From NCBI GenBank assembly GCA_024695145.1, contig JAILIS010000021.1, positions 1 to 64,000 on the forward strand: 64,000 bases of DNA. The letters run 5' to 3'. Shown piece by piece: positions 9,294 through 18,539 of the stretch (its first letter is position 1; each line of letters starts with the position of its first letter). The notes beneath the pieces are model-generated. The model had not been told where the DNA came from. It saw nothing but the letters and a program-made list of their open reading frames with translations, and did no database searches. Both the position numbers and the translations under genes were made by a program. Origin of the DNA: Lachnospiraceae bacterium. Lineage in GTDB: Bacteria; Bacillota; Clostridia; Lachnospirales; Lachnospiraceae.

Positions 9294-10595
9294 ATGAATA
9301 ATATGGGGAGACGATCGATCAGACTGATCGTGACGCTTATTCTGGCGTCGGCGATCGTTGTGTGCGGCACAGGGGAAGTATCCGCAGAAACACTTCAGGA
9401 GATCAGGAACGAAAAGCAGGAGGCTCAGAACAAGAAGAAAGAGGCTGAGAAGAATCTGAGCACGGTCAACAAGGATATCGAGAACATTTCCGAGGAGCAG
9501 GAGGCAGTTGAAGCCGAGCTCGAGGAACTCGATGCCGAGCTTGTGGACCTGCTCCTGTCCGTCAGCCTGCTTGAGTCCGATATCAAGGACAAGGAACAGG
9601 CTATAGAGATCACTAAGGGTGAACTTGAGGATGCAAAGCAGCAGGTGAGTGCTCAGGAAGCTGCGATGGCAAGGCGGATCAAGTTCATGTATGAGCGGGG
9701 CAATACGACATATCTGCAGCTCTTTCTTGAATCGAAGAGCATGGCCGAGGCCGTCAACAAGTCAGAGTATTCCGAAAAACTGTACAAATATGACAGACTC
9801 ATGCTGGAGCGGTACCGCATGGCCAAGGAAGAGGTCGAGGACAAGGAGCATCAGCTAGAGGAGGAACTTGCCGAGCTAGAGGAGATCAAGGAAGATCTGA
9901 ACGCGCAGAAGGAAGAACTGGATGCGCTGATCGCCGAGAAGCAGGAGACGGCTGATAACTTTGCGCAGCAGCTTTCCAAAGCAAAGACAAAAGCAAGTGA
10001 ATATAAAAACCAGATATCCCAGCAGTCCGACAACCTGAAAAAGCTCAATCAGGCCGAAGCCGACAAGCTTGCTGAAGAGGCAAGGAAGAAGGCCGAGGAG
10101 GAAGCAAAGAAAAAGGCAGAGGCGGCTGCAAAGAAGAAGGCTGAAGAAGAGTCGGGAGAGTCTTCCGACGGAGGCGGTAATGACGATGAAGGATCATCTT
10201 CATCGGAATCCGAGGAAAGGCCGAGAGGGACAAGCGTGAGAGCGACAGGTTCCGGCCTGGGTACCGATATAGCCAATTATGCCCTTCAGTTTGTCGGATG
10301 TCCGTATGTTGCGGGAGGGACATCACTTTCGAACGGTTGTGACTGTTCGGGATTCACACAGGGTGTATACTCGCATTTCGGGATAAAGATACCGAGAAGT
10401 TCATATGCGCAGTCAGCTGACGGGACCGAGGTCTCATATGATGAGGCGCAGCCCGGGGATATCATTTACTATGGCGGCCATGTCGGGATCTATATCGGGA
10501 ACAACCAGATCGTGCATGCAAGTACAGCTGCCACGGGTATCAAGATAAGCAGTGCGTTTTACAGATCGATAATAACAGTCCGAAGGTACATATAG
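9294..10595 (+). CDS. Secreted coiled-coil NlpC/P60 peptidoglycan endopeptidase
   Basis: 433 residues. Signal peptide (1-33, cleavage near VSAET), a PcsB/CwlO-like coiled coil (about 34-265), an Ala/Lys/Glu-rich then Ser/Glu-rich linker, and a C-terminal NlpC/P60 domain. The catalytic Cys is in CDCSGF and the His in YYGGHVGIYIG, with a second His in IVHAS. It cleaves stem peptides during wall growth or separation. Either the ATG at 9294 or the one at 9303 could be used; AGGGG spacing favours 9303. The coiled coil shares RIKFMYERG with the hydrolase at 44614. Confidence 0.9.
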   Translation: MNNMGRRSIRLIVTLILASAIVVCGTGEVSAETLQEIRNEKQEAQNKKKEAEKNLSTVNKDIENISEEQEAVEAELEELDAELVDLLLSVSLLESDIKDKEQAIEITKGELEDAKQQVSAQEAAMARRIKFMYERGNTTYLQLFLESKSMAEAVNKSEYSEKLYKYDRLMLERYRMAKEEVEDKEHQLEEELAELEEIKEDLNAQKEELDALIAEKQETADNFAQQLSKAKTKASEYKNQISQQSDNLKKLNQAEADKLAEEARKKAEEEAKKKAEAAAKKKAEEESGESSDGGGNDDEGSSSSESEERPRGTSVRATGSGLGTDIANYALQFVGCPYVAGGTSLSNGCDCSGFTQGVYSHFGIKIPRSSYAQSADGTEVSYDEAQPGDIIYYGGHVGIYIGNNQIVHASTAATGIKISSAFYRSIITVRRYI

Positions 10596-10596
10596 A

Positions 10597-11313
10597 ATGA
10601 AAAAGACGATCATAGTGATGCCTGTTGCCAATGAAGAGGCAACAATGGGCAAAGTAATAGACAGCATATTATCTCTCCCGTATGACAATCTGTTCCTTTA
10701 TCCGGTGATAGACTCGTACTCAAAGGACAGGACGGAAGAGATAATCAGGAGCTATGAACATACGGGAAGAGTGAAGTGCATATTCTACAAGGAATCGCGC
10801 GGCGTGATATCCTGTTATCTTGAAGGATACAGACAGGCACTTCGAGACGGGGCCGAGTGTGTGCTCGAGATGGACGGGGGCGGGTCCCACCAGCCTGATG
10901 AGATACCACAGTTCATAGAAAAGCTTGAAGAAGGATATGACTGTGTCTGGGGATCGAGGTTCACCAAGGGTGGCGAGATGAGCCATCAGCCTCTCTACAG
11001 AAGAGTGCTCAGTTCGGGCGGGACGATACTTGCTAATATTGTTCTCGGAACAAAGCTTAAGGATATGACGAGCGGGTTTGAAGGATTCCAGGCACATGTC
11101 CTTGAATCGATGAATCTTGATGCTTTTTTGTCAACGGGACATATGTATCAGACGGAGATGAGATATTACTGCAGGGGACTTCACTGTGTTGAGGTTCCGA
11201 TCCACTACATCGGAGGAGATTCGTCATTAAAGCTCCGTTCGGTCACGGAGGCTCTTGCGATACTGTTTAAGCTCAAAAGAAATGAACAATATGTCTGGAA
11301 AAAGAAAGACTGA
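10597..11313 (+). CDS. Family 2 glycosyltransferase
   Basis: 238 residues. GT-A fold sugar transferase with the nucleotide-sugar start IIVMPVANEEATMGKVID, a DXD-like EMDGGG and GSRF, similar to dolichol-phosphate-mannose synthase-type enzymes that act on polyprenyl phosphates. No C-terminal membrane helices are present. It begins one base after the stop of the wall hydrolase gene, suggesting a joint envelope role. Donor and acceptor are unknown. The stop codon lies inside a strong terminator stem. Confidence 0.85.
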   Translation: MKKTIIVMPVANEEATMGKVIDSILSLPYDNLFLYPVIDSYSKDRTEEIIRSYEHTGRVKCIFYKESRGVISCYLEGYRQALRDGAECVLEMDGGGSHQPDEIPQFIEKLEEGYDCVWGSRFTKGGEMSHQPLYRRVLSSGGTILANIVLGTKLKDMTSGFEGFQAHVLESMNLDAFLSTGHMYQTEMRYYCRGLHCVEVPIHYIGGDSSLKLRSVTEALAILFKLKRNEQYVWKKKD

Positions 11314-11334
11314 CCGGTAACTCCGGTCAGTCTT
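11306..11334. terminator. Bidirectional intrinsic terminator
   Basis: A perfect 12-base stem (AAGACTGACCGG / CCGGTCAGTCTT) with a 5-base loop. On the minus strand it is followed by TCTTTTTCC, so it ends the minus-strand AraC transcript; on the plus strand it sits at the end of the glycosyltransferase gene with a weaker T tract. Both converging stop codons fall inside the stem. Confidence 0.8.
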
Positions 11335-11455
11335 CTTCGTCGCTGTCAACTTCATTCGCCACGGCTGATATCACACTTGAAACAGCGGAAACAACAACCG
11401 CCACGATTATCACTAGTCCGACAATTCCTGCAAATATCAGAATACCTGTATCCAT
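11327..11455 (-). CDS. Small single-pass membrane protein (42 residues), unknown
   Basis: 42 residues: a short MDTG start, a hydrophobic helix of about 28 residues rich in Ile and Val, and an acidic tail ending DSDEED. The ribosome site AAAAGGAGA lies 6 bases before the ATG, which is a strong sign that it is translated. It lies 45 bases downstream of the AraC regulator on the same strand and ends inside the shared terminator, so it is probably the second gene of that transcript. Function is unknown. It could be a membrane-modulating peptide for the neighbouring ABC importer, but nothing in the sequence proves that. Confidence 0.65.
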   Translation of the reverse strand: MDTGILIFAGIVGLVIIVAVVVSAVSSVISAVANEVDSDEED

Positions 11456-11500
11456 AAGATATCTCCTTTTGGATAATACTATCAGTAAACCGCGATTTTG

Positions 11501-12373
11501 TCAAAACCGCGGTGAGATCTCGTTGTTAAGATTACGGAACTGTGTTGGCGTGCATCCCCGGACGATCTTGAACATCCTCATAAATGCCGAGATGCTGTTG
11601 AATCCGCTCCTGATCGCAACCTCAGTCACGTTTATGTCCGGATCGAGCAGGAGCTTTTCGGAATATGCGATCCTCCTCGTGTTGAGGTATTTGTAGAACG
11701 ACATGCCCGCGAACTCCTTGAACAGACGGCTGAAATGATATTTTGAAAATCCAGCCATATCGGCAACTTCTTCCAAAGTCAGGTCTTCGGTGCAGTGCTG
11801 TGACAAATAAGTGCATATAGACATGAACTTTTCCGTATATTCCTGTTGCTTCGTGGGCTTGATTCCGGCGAACCTGTCAGGATTTGCGGTATAACTTCGG
11901 CCGACGAGAACGAGCATCTCAAGGAACTTCTGGACTATCGCAACATTCTTAAGAGGAGCATTTCCGAAATATTCGTCATAGATCGATCTCATAAGGGCGA
12001 CAAGTTCGGTGTGGATACGCGGAAAATCCTCCGGTGTTATCACTATCGCCGGCTGAAGTATCGAGAAATATGACTCGTATTCCCCGAAAGACTGGAGCAT
12101 TGAAAGATCTACCTGAAAAATGATCCTTCTGCCTTCGTGAGCGTAGAGGTGATGAAGCACACCGGGACATATAATGATGATATCATTGACACGCAATGAA
12201 AAAGGTATATCGTTACACTCCATTGAATATGTACCTTCAAGGGGCATTACGATCTCCACTGCCGGGTGCCAGTGATTAGGATATTCTTCATAGTCGGTAT
12301 TGTCGTAAAGGAGCAGCGTCGAATCGTTCTCAAAGCTGACGGTTTCCTTTACTCCGTCAAGAATCTTTATCAT
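11501..12373 (-). CDS. AraC-family regulator of the pentose locus
   Basis: 290 residues. The N-terminal cupin-like sugar sensor carries NHWHPAVEIVMPLEG (metal-type histidines) and the C-terminal double helix-turn-helix carries GFSKYHFSRLFKEFAGMSF and GFNSISAFMRMFK. Divergent from the solute-binding protein gene and the rest of the sugar operon, the classic arrangement for a local activator. The likely inducer is a pentose or short oligosaccharide, inferred from the neighbours. Confidence 0.9.
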   Translation of the reverse strand: MIKILDGVKETVSFENDSTLLLYDNTDYEEYPNHWHPAVEIVMPLEGTYSMECNDIPFSLRVNDIIIICPGVLHHLYAHEGRRIIFQVDLSMLQSFGEYESYFSILQPAIVITPEDFPRIHTELVALMRSIYDEYFGNAPLKNVAIVQKFLEMLVLVGRSYTANPDRFAGIKPTKQQEYTEKFMSICTYLSQHCTEDLTLEEVADMAGFSKYHFSRLFKEFAGMSFYKYLNTRRIAYSEKLLLDPDINVTEVAIRSGFNSISAFMRMFKIVRGCTPTQFRNLNNEISPRF

Positions 12374-12678
12374 TTCTTGCTAAATCCCTGTAATAATTGT
12401 TTCATTTTTAACAATATAGTTATTACAAATTATTGCAAAAAAAATCATACAACAAAAGTGACATAAAAGTAAAGAATCAAATGGTTTTGTAGCAATATGC
12501 ACAAATGTACCCGTCAAAGTACATATATGTTGAACAACTTAAACGTTTTCGTAAGAAAAAGCGTCATAAGAAATAGCAATTTTTGATAATCAAAAAGCAA
12601 GAATTATGTAGTTTAGATTGACGTCAGGAATTAGAGTGGAGATACCAAGTTTTTTAACCAATTTCAAAAGGAGGAAAA
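12374..12678. promoter_or_regulatory. 305-base divergent regulatory region of the sugar locus
   Basis: AT-rich region between the divergent araC-type regulator and the solute-binding protein gene. It holds a cre-like palindrome (listed separately) and several -10-like boxes, but no single convincing promoter pair. I see no gene in it. AAAGGAGG at its right end is the strong ribosome site of the binding-protein gene. Confidence 0.55.
12536..12553. promoter_or_regulatory. Candidate catabolite-repression (cre / LacI-type) operator
   Basis: The 18 bases AACTTAAACGTTTTCGTA agree with the CcpA cre consensus WWTGWAARCGYTTWCWWW at 15 of 18 positions, including the central CG and flanking A/T arms. 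It lies about 125 bases before the binding-protein start, where it could impose glucose repression. A LacI-family repressor of similar specificity is an equal alternative. Confidence 0.4.
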
Positions 12679-14076
12679 ATGATGAAATTGAAAAAGTTAT
12701 TGGCAGTATGTCTTTCTGCAGCAATGACAATGAGCCTTCTGTCCGCATGTGGCGGCACAGCAGCAGCTCCCGCAGCTCCCGCAGAGCCTGCAGCTACAGA
12801 GGAAGCAGCTCCCGCAGCTACAGAAGAAGAGGCTCCCGCAGCAGAGGAAGCTTCAGGTGACGTTCAGGAGATCACATTCATGATCTGGGACGATCTTGAG
12901 GCATCAGAAGACCTTATCACAAAGGGTTACAAGGATTCTGTTGACAGATTCAACAAGGATTTCGAAGGTAAGTATCACTGCACACCTATCACAACAAACC
13001 TTGAAGAGTACTATGACAAGCTTAACGCTCTTGTAGCAGCAGGCGAGACACCCGATGTATTCATCGCATCTCCCGGTGCAAACCTTAATGACTATGCTAC
13101 AACAGGCGTAGCTGCAAAGCTTGATGATTACCTCAATGCTGACGGCTGGAAGCAGACATTCACATCTGATGCTGTATTCGCAGGCGGCACATACGGTGAT
13201 GAGGGTGGCGATGGCCCCGGTATCTATGCTATACCTCTTAACATCGCAGCAGCATGTGTATTCTATAACACAGAGATGTTCAAGGATGCAGGCGCAGAAG
13301 TTCCCAAGACTTTCTCAGAACTCCTTGACGCATGCCAGAAGCTTCAGGACAAGGGTTACACACCTATCACGATCTCAGCAGGAACAGCTTGGTGTCTTTC
13401 AATGGTAGCAGGATACCTTTGCGACAGGAACGGCCTTAACCTTAAGGACATCAAGGATCACAAGACAGATTGGAAGGATGAGAAGGTTATCCAGGCTGGT
13501 AAGCAGATTCAGGAGCTTTCCAAGTATTTCCAGAAGACAGCAGCAGGTGATGACAATGATGTAGCTACAGCAGCATTCTACAACGGCGAAGCTGCTATCC
13601 TTATCCAGGGTTCATGGGCTATCGGTCAGATCAACGGTTCATGTGCAGAAGGATTCGCTGACAAGGTTGGCGTATTCGCATTCCCTGCAGTTGACGGTTC
13701 ACCGGCAGATCCTAACAGAGTTATCGCTAAGTCAGACAGCCTTTGCATGAGCGCTGATACACAGAGCCCCGAAGCAGCTATACAGCTCATCAAGTACTTT
13801 GTTGATGATACAGCCAGCAAGTATACCGCAGAAGTCGGCGGCAAGATCCCTGTAACGAACGTTCAGTACGATGAGAAGGTTGCTCCTCCCGAGCTTAAGT
13901 ATGTTATGGATGTATTCAAGAATGCATCATCAACATTTGGTTTCTACAACGAGTCTCTTGCAGACACAGAGGCAGGTTCAACATTTGATAACTGCTTCGT
14001 AGAGATCTTCAAGGGTGAGGATCCGGCAACAGCCCTTGATCCTATCCAGCAGTACTATGAGGACAACGTTTGGTAA
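12679..14076 (+). CDS. Sugar ABC transporter, extracellular solute-binding lipoprotein
   Basis: 465 residues. Lipoprotein signal with lipobox LSAC at about 22-25, then an Ala/Pro/Glu-rich spacer (about 27-60) that tethers a family 1 (MalE-like) binding domain. It captures mono- or oligosaccharides for the two permeases downstream. Codon use is strongly biased (mostly CTT for Leu, GCA/GCT for Ala) compared with its neighbours, indicating high expression. AAAGGAGG precedes two adjacent ATG codons. The GH43 and kinase genes suggest xylo- or arabino-oligosaccharides as ligand. Confidence 0.94.
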   Translation: MMKLKKLLAVCLSAAMTMSLLSACGGTAAAPAAPAEPAATEEAAPAATEEEAPAAEEASGDVQEITFMIWDDLEASEDLITKGYKDSVDRFNKDFEGKYHCTPITTNLEEYYDKLNALVAAGETPDVFIASPGANLNDYATTGVAAKLDDYLNADGWKQTFTSDAVFAGGTYGDEGGDGPGIYAIPLNIAAACVFYNTEMFKDAGAEVPKTFSELLDACQKLQDKGYTPITISAGTAWCLSMVAGYLCDRNGLNLKDIKDHKTDWKDEKVIQAGKQIQELSKYFQKTAAGDDNDVATAAFYNGEAAILIQGSWAIGQINGSCAEGFADKVGVFAFPAVDGSPADPNRVIAKSDSLCMSADTQSPEAAIQLIKYFVDDTASKYTAEVGGKIPVTNVQYDEKVAPPELKYVMDVFKNASSTFGFYNESLADTEAGSTFDNCFVEIFKGEDPATALDPIQQYYEDNVW

Positions 14077-14117
14077 TAACCGTAAATATGCGGCATAACC
14101 AGCGTTCTACAATCGGC

Positions 14118-14140
14118 CAGCACCCTGTATTTGGGTGCTG
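14118..14140 (+). terminator. Stem-loop after the binding-protein gene
   Basis: Perfect 8-base stem CAGCACCC / GGGTGCTG with a 7-base loop, 42 bases after the stop codon, followed only by ACCTTTATAT. Such structures after MalE-type genes commonly protect the 5' message or cause partial termination, making the binding protein more abundant than the permeases. A second, weaker hairpin (14179-14196) followed by six T residues lies just before the next ribosome site. Confidence 0.6.
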
Positions 14141-14224
14141 ACCTTTATATAGACGATCTTTTGGGTAGTTTATACAAAGGTTCCGCCTGCGGAGCCGACA
14201 TAAGGTTTTTTCAGGGAGGTATTT

Positions 14225-15151
14225 ATGGACAAGTTAATGAGAAACAAAAAAGCGATAATCCTTTTTATCGCACCTGCACTCATACTGTTTACGGCTATCT
14301 TATTTGTACCGGTATGTAAGGCGTTTTACTATTCTTTCTGTAATTACAAGCTGCCGGGCAAGGCCAAGTTTTTCGGATTTGAGGATTTTAAGTGGCTCAA
14401 AAACTACAAGCAGCTGTTCCTGAAAGATCAGACAATGAGGATAGCTTTCAGAAACTCCATTTTCTTTATGATCTTCTCGATCGTGACACAGCTTGTGTTC
14501 GGACTGTTCCTTGCGGCTCTTCTTACGAACATTAAAAAGGGAAGAAACTTTTTCAAAAACATCTACTACCTTCCCTGTGTTCTTTCTTCGGCTGCTCTCG
14601 GTCTTCTGTGGATGTTCGTGTTCATGCCGAGGCTCGGTATCAACCAGATGCTCGCGTCTCTCGGAGCCTGGGGCGGGGATTGTACTTTGGGTCCTCAATG
14701 GCTGTTCAATACGGAAGGATATATCATATTGCCGATCTGGGTTGTTTCATTTGTTGCCTTGTGGCAGTATGTCGGACAGTCGATGATGCTGTACATGGCT
14801 CAGATATCCGGTATCAGTTCGGATGTATATGAAGCTTCCTATATTGACGGCTGCAGCAAAAAACAGTCATTTTTCTATATCACTCTTCCGCTGATCAAGC
14901 CGATGGTCGCAACCGCGATGTCGCTTAATGCGATCGGATCGCTGAAGTTCTTCGATCTTATCTATAATATGATGCCTGAAGGATTCCTCAGCCACAAAGC
15001 CGATGTTATCGCAACACATCTGTATACCCAGGCCTTTAAGTTCAGAAAGCTCGGCTACGGTTCTGCGATCGGAGTTATTCTTCTGATACTGTGCTTGATC
15101 ATGACGGTTATCATCAACAAGTTTGTCAAGACTGAAAGCTACGATATGTAA
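14225..15151 (+). CDS. Sugar ABC transporter permease (MalF-like)
   Basis: 308 residues, six predicted membrane helices. The cytoplasmic EAA loop EASYIDGCSKKQSFFYITLP near residues 200-220 contacts the ATPase. It follows GGGAGGT at a good distance. It forms the translocation pore with the permease 14 bases downstream. No ATP-binding subunit gene accompanies the pair, so a shared MsmK-type ATPase encoded elsewhere is implied. Confidence 0.94.
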   Translation: MDKLMRNKKAIILFIAPALILFTAILFVPVCKAFYYSFCNYKLPGKAKFFGFEDFKWLKNYKQLFLKDQTMRIAFRNSIFFMIFSIVTQLVFGLFLAALLTNIKKGRNFFKNIYYLPCVLSSAALGLLWMFVFMPRLGINQMLASLGAWGGDCTLGPQWLFNTEGYIILPIWVVSFVALWQYVGQSMMLYMAQISGISSDVYEASYIDGCSKKQSFFYITLPLIKPMVATAMSLNAIGSLKFFDLIYNMMPEGFLSHKADVIATHLYTQAFKFRKLGYGSAIGVILLILCLIMTVIINKFVKTESYDM

Positions 15152-15165
15152 GGGGGTGACGGAAA

Positions 15166-16023
15166 ATGGCAGCAACAATGACTATAAGTAAAGAAAAAAA
15201 ACAGGCCAGGACCGTTTCGACGATCATATATATATTTCTCGCTCTTCTTGCGATCATATATATAGTTCCGCTCCTGTGGGTCCTTATCACATCACTGAAG
15301 GATGACAGCACTCTTATGCTCTCTCCGTGGGCGATGCCGGCAAGTATCGAGTGGGGTAATTATTCGTTTGCGTGGACAAAGGGTCATCTGGGTACGGCCA
15401 TGCTCAACTCACTGATCGTATGTACCACAACACTTGTTATTTCCATGCTGTTCGGATCGATGGCGGCTTTTTCGATCGCGAAGCTGCGCTGGAAACTCTC
15501 GAAACTTACGATGTATTATTTCCTGATCGGTATGATGATCCCCATCCATACGATACTTATACCTCTGTTCGTACAGTTCTCCGGATGGAAGATGAGTAAT
15601 TCGCTGATCGGTATAATCATTCCTTATATAACGTTTTCACTGCCTATAACCATTTATATCATGGTCGGTTTCTTTGAGGGTATACCTAATGAGCTGTTTG
15701 AAGCAGCATGTATAGACGGCTGCTCCGTTTACAAGATGTTCGGAACGGTAGCCATTCCTCTTGCAAAAACCGGGTTTATGGTAACGGGACTGATGTCGTT
15801 CGTATCAAACTGGAATGAACTGCTTCTTGCAATGGTATTTATTTCGGATGAAGCCAAGAAGACTCTTCCCGTTTCGCTCACAAAGTTTGTAGGACCGTAC
15901 CATACGAACTACTGCCAGATGTTTGCGGCGATAATGATCGCGATAGTTCCGACGATCATAGCTTACGTTGCTTTTGCAAACCAGATAGTTGAAGGTCTCA
16001 CGGCAGGTGCTGTTAAAGGCTGA
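15166..16023 (+). CDS. Sugar ABC transporter permease (MalG-like)
   Basis: 285 residues with six predicted membrane helices and the EAA loop EAACIDGCSVYKMFGTVAIP near residue 186. Partner of the preceding permease in a carbohydrate-uptake type 1 importer. AAGGGGGTGA precedes the ATG. Confidence 0.94.
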   Translation: MAATMTISKEKKQARTVSTIIYIFLALLAIIYIVPLLWVLITSLKDDSTLMLSPWAMPASIEWGNYSFAWTKGHLGTAMLNSLIVCTTTLVISMLFGSMAAFSIAKLRWKLSKLTMYYFLIGMMIPIHTILIPLFVQFSGWKMSNSLIGIIIPYITFSLPITIYIMVGFFEGIPNELFEAACIDGCSVYKMFGTVAIPLAKTGFMVTGLMSFVSNWNELLLAMVFISDEAKKTLPVSLTKFVGPYHTNYCQMFAAIMIAIVPTIIAYVAFANQIVEGLTAGAVKG

Positions 16024-16045
16024 TATGTAAGGATTGGAGATAAAT

Positions 16046-17020
16046 ATGAGCGAACCGAGGAAACCATTAGTCAGACATATGTTCACGGCCGACCCTTCGG
16101 CACATGTGTTTGACGGCAAGATCTATATATATCCTTCACATGATATTCCGCATGAAGGAGAGGATAATGACAACGGTGACGAATATCAGATGAGGGACTA
16201 CCATGTCCTTTCAATGAACAGCCTTGATGACGCGTGTGTCGATAACGGACTGGCGCTTTCTGAGAATGATGTTCCGTGGGTGAGTTCGCAGATGTGGGCT
16301 CCGGATGCGGTATATACAGGCGGAAAGTACTATCTTTTTTTTCCCGCAAGGGATAAGGACGGGATATTCCGGCTCGGTATAGCGTCTTCTGACAGCCCGA
16401 CGGGATCTTTTGATCCGGAACCGGATTATATAGAAGGAAGTTACAGTATAGACCCGGCGGTCTTTGTCGATGATGACGGCAGGATCATCGTGTATTACGG
16501 CGGATTGTGGGGAGGTCAGCTTGAAAAATGGCAGAGCGGCAAATATGATCCCGATGCACCTTTTTCACCGGATCCCGACCCGGAAGCGGATGCACTCGGA
16601 CCTATGTGCGCTGTCATGAACAAAAACATGAAATCCTTTGAGACAAAGCCGGAAATGCTAAAGATACTCGACGAGAACGGTGAGCCTCTTAAGGCAAAAG
16701 ATGAGGACAGACGGTATTTCGAAGCTCCCTGGATGCATAAGTACAACGGAAAGTATTATCTGTCATATTCTACCGGGACTACCCATTATATTGTTTACGC
16801 GACAAGTGATTCTCCGACGGGTCCTTTTACATATGCCGGAAGGATAATGGAGCCTGTTATCGGATGGACAACACATCATTCGATTTTGGAATATCAGGGA
16901 AAATGGTACATTTTCTATCATGACTGCGAGATGTCCGACGGGATCAATCACAGAAGGTGTGTAAAATATACGGAATTGAAGTATAATGATGACGGATCGA
17001 TAATCACTATCGTTCCCTGA
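16046..17020 (+). CDS. Glycoside hydrolase family 43 (beta-xylosidase / arabinofuranosidase type)
   Basis: 324 residues from the ATG at 16046; a TTG 12 bases upstream is poorer. Five-bladed propeller fold with the three GH43 acidic residues: the general base Asp in TADPSAHVFDGKIYIYPSHD, the pKa-modulating Asp in SIDPAVFVDDDG, and the general acid Glu in RYFEAPWMHKYNGKYYLSYS. No signal peptide, so it acts on imported xylo- or arabino-oligosaccharides in the cytoplasm. Exact substrate is not readable. Confidence 0.92.
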   Translation: MSEPRKPLVRHMFTADPSAHVFDGKIYIYPSHDIPHEGEDNDNGDEYQMRDYHVLSMNSLDDACVDNGLALSENDVPWVSSQMWAPDAVYTGGKYYLFFPARDKDGIFRLGIASSDSPTGSFDPEPDYIEGSYSIDPAVFVDDDGRIIVYYGGLWGGQLEKWQSGKYDPDAPFSPDPDPEADALGPMCAVMNKNMKSFETKPEMLKILDENGEPLKAKDEDRRYFEAPWMHKYNGKYYLSYSTGTTHYIVYATSDSPTGPFTYAGRIMEPVIGWTTHHSILEYQGKWYIFYHDCEMSDGINHRRCVKYTELKYNDDGSIITIVP

Positions 17021-17055
17021 GTGTAAACAGCCAACGATCATACAGGAGGGATCAT

Positions 17056-18513
17056 ATGCTTTATATCGGAGTAGATCTTGGAACTTCTGCCGTTAAGCTT
17101 CTGCTTATGGATGAAAACGGCGGCATTGAAAAAATCGTATCAAAAGAGTATCCGCTGGAATTTCCTTATCCGGGCTGGTCACAGCAGAAGCCCGAGGACT
17201 GGTGGGAACAGACAAAAGCCGGGCTCAAGGAACTGACAGAATATGCCGACAAGAGCCAGATCGCAGGTATAAGCTTCGGGGGACAGATGCATGGTCTTGT
17301 TGTCCTCGACAAGGATGATAATGTGATAAGGCCCGCCATATTGTGGAATGACGGACGTACGGCCAAACAGACAGAATATCTTAACAACGTGATAGGCAAG
17401 GACAAACTGTCGGAATATACCGCAAATATCGCCTTTGCCGGATTCACTGCTCCGAAGATACTGTGGATGAAAGAAAAGGAGCCGGATCTGTTTGCAAAGA
17501 TAGCCAAGATAATGCTCCCGAAGGATTACATTGCCTATAAGCTCTCGGGTGTACACTGCACTGATGTTTCCGATGCATCCGGAATGCTTCTTTTTGACGT
17601 GAAGAACAAATGCTGGTCCAAGGAGATGATGGAGATCTGCTCTGTCAGAGAGGATCAGCTTGCAAAGATATTCGAAAGTTATGAAGTAGTCGGTACGATC
17701 AGATCTGATGTTGCCAAGGAACTCGGATTCCCCGAAACCGTCAAGATAATAGCGGGCGCGGGAGACAATGCCGCTGCAGCAGTCGGAACGGGAACCGTCG
17801 GAAACGGAAGATGCAATATCTCACTCGGAACGAGCGGAACGATATTCATTTCCAGCAAGGATTTCTGCGTCGATGATAACAACGCTCTTCATGCATTTGC
17901 ACATGCCGACGGTAATTATCATCTGATGGGATGTATGCTTTCAGCTGCAAGCTGTAACAAATGGTGGATGGAAGACATCCTGGGAACATCTGATTATCCC
18001 GCTGAACAGAAACAGATCGAAAAGCTCGGCGAAAACAACGTGTTCTTCCTTCCTTATCTTATGGGAGAGAGAAGTCCTCACAATAATCCCGATGCCAGAG
18101 CGATGTTTATCGGAATGAGCATGGATACGACAAGGGCAGACATGACTCAGGCAGTGCTCGAAGGAGTGGCTTTCGGTATAAGAGATTCGTTTGATATCGC
18201 AAGGTCTCTCGGGATAGACATCAGGAAGACCAAGATCTGCGGAGGAGGAGCCAAGAGCCCGCTCTGGAAGAAGATCATTGCAAATGTTCTCGGAATAAGC
18301 GTTCAGGTGATCGAATCCGAAGAAGGTCCCGGATACGGCGGTGCGATACTGGCAGCTGTCGGATGCGGTGAGTTCGCATCAGTCAAAGAGGCGGCCGAAA
18401 AGCTTGTCAAGGTTGTTGACACCATCGAACCGGATGAGATGCTGACGGAGGCATACGATAAGAAGTATCAGCAGTTCAAAAAACTGTACCCTACAGTTAA
18501 GAGTCTGTTTTAA
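17056..18513 (+). CDS. xylB: Xylulokinase-like FGGY carbohydrate kinase
   Basis: 485 residues, full length. Begins with the FGGY phosphate-1 motif LYIGVDLGTSAVKLLLMD; GISFGGQMHGLVVLD and ILWNDGRTAKQ match xylulokinases closely. The C-terminal signature is ICGGGAKSPLWKKIIANVLG. Phosphorylates D-xylulose (probable) for the pentose phosphate route. Strong CAGGAGGG ribosome site. Ribulokinase or fuculokinase activity cannot be excluded given the isomerase two genes on. Confidence 0.9.
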   Translation: MLYIGVDLGTSAVKLLLMDENGGIEKIVSKEYPLEFPYPGWSQQKPEDWWEQTKAGLKELTEYADKSQIAGISFGGQMHGLVVLDKDDNVIRPAILWNDGRTAKQTEYLNNVIGKDKLSEYTANIAFAGFTAPKILWMKEKEPDLFAKIAKIMLPKDYIAYKLSGVHCTDVSDASGMLLFDVKNKCWSKEMMEICSVREDQLAKIFESYEVVGTIRSDVAKELGFPETVKIIAGAGDNAAAAVGTGTVGNGRCNISLGTSGTIFISSKDFCVDDNNALHAFAHADGNYHLMGCMLSAASCNKWWMEDILGTSDYPAEQKQIEKLGENNVFFLPYLMGERSPHNNPDARAMFIGMSMDTTRADMTQAVLEGVAFGIRDSFDIARSLGIDIRKTKICGGGAKSPLWKKIIANVLGISVQVIESEEGPGYGGAILAAVGCGEFASVKEAAEKLVKVVDTIEPDEMLTEAYDKKYQQFKKLYPTVKSLF

Positions 18514-18539
18514 TCAAGTACATAGAAAAGGAGAAAATC

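Noticed and set aside
12618..12650. Promoter TTGACG-N17-GATACC before the binding-protein gene
   Set aside because: The -10 box matches at only three of six positions, so it is not listed as a promoter.
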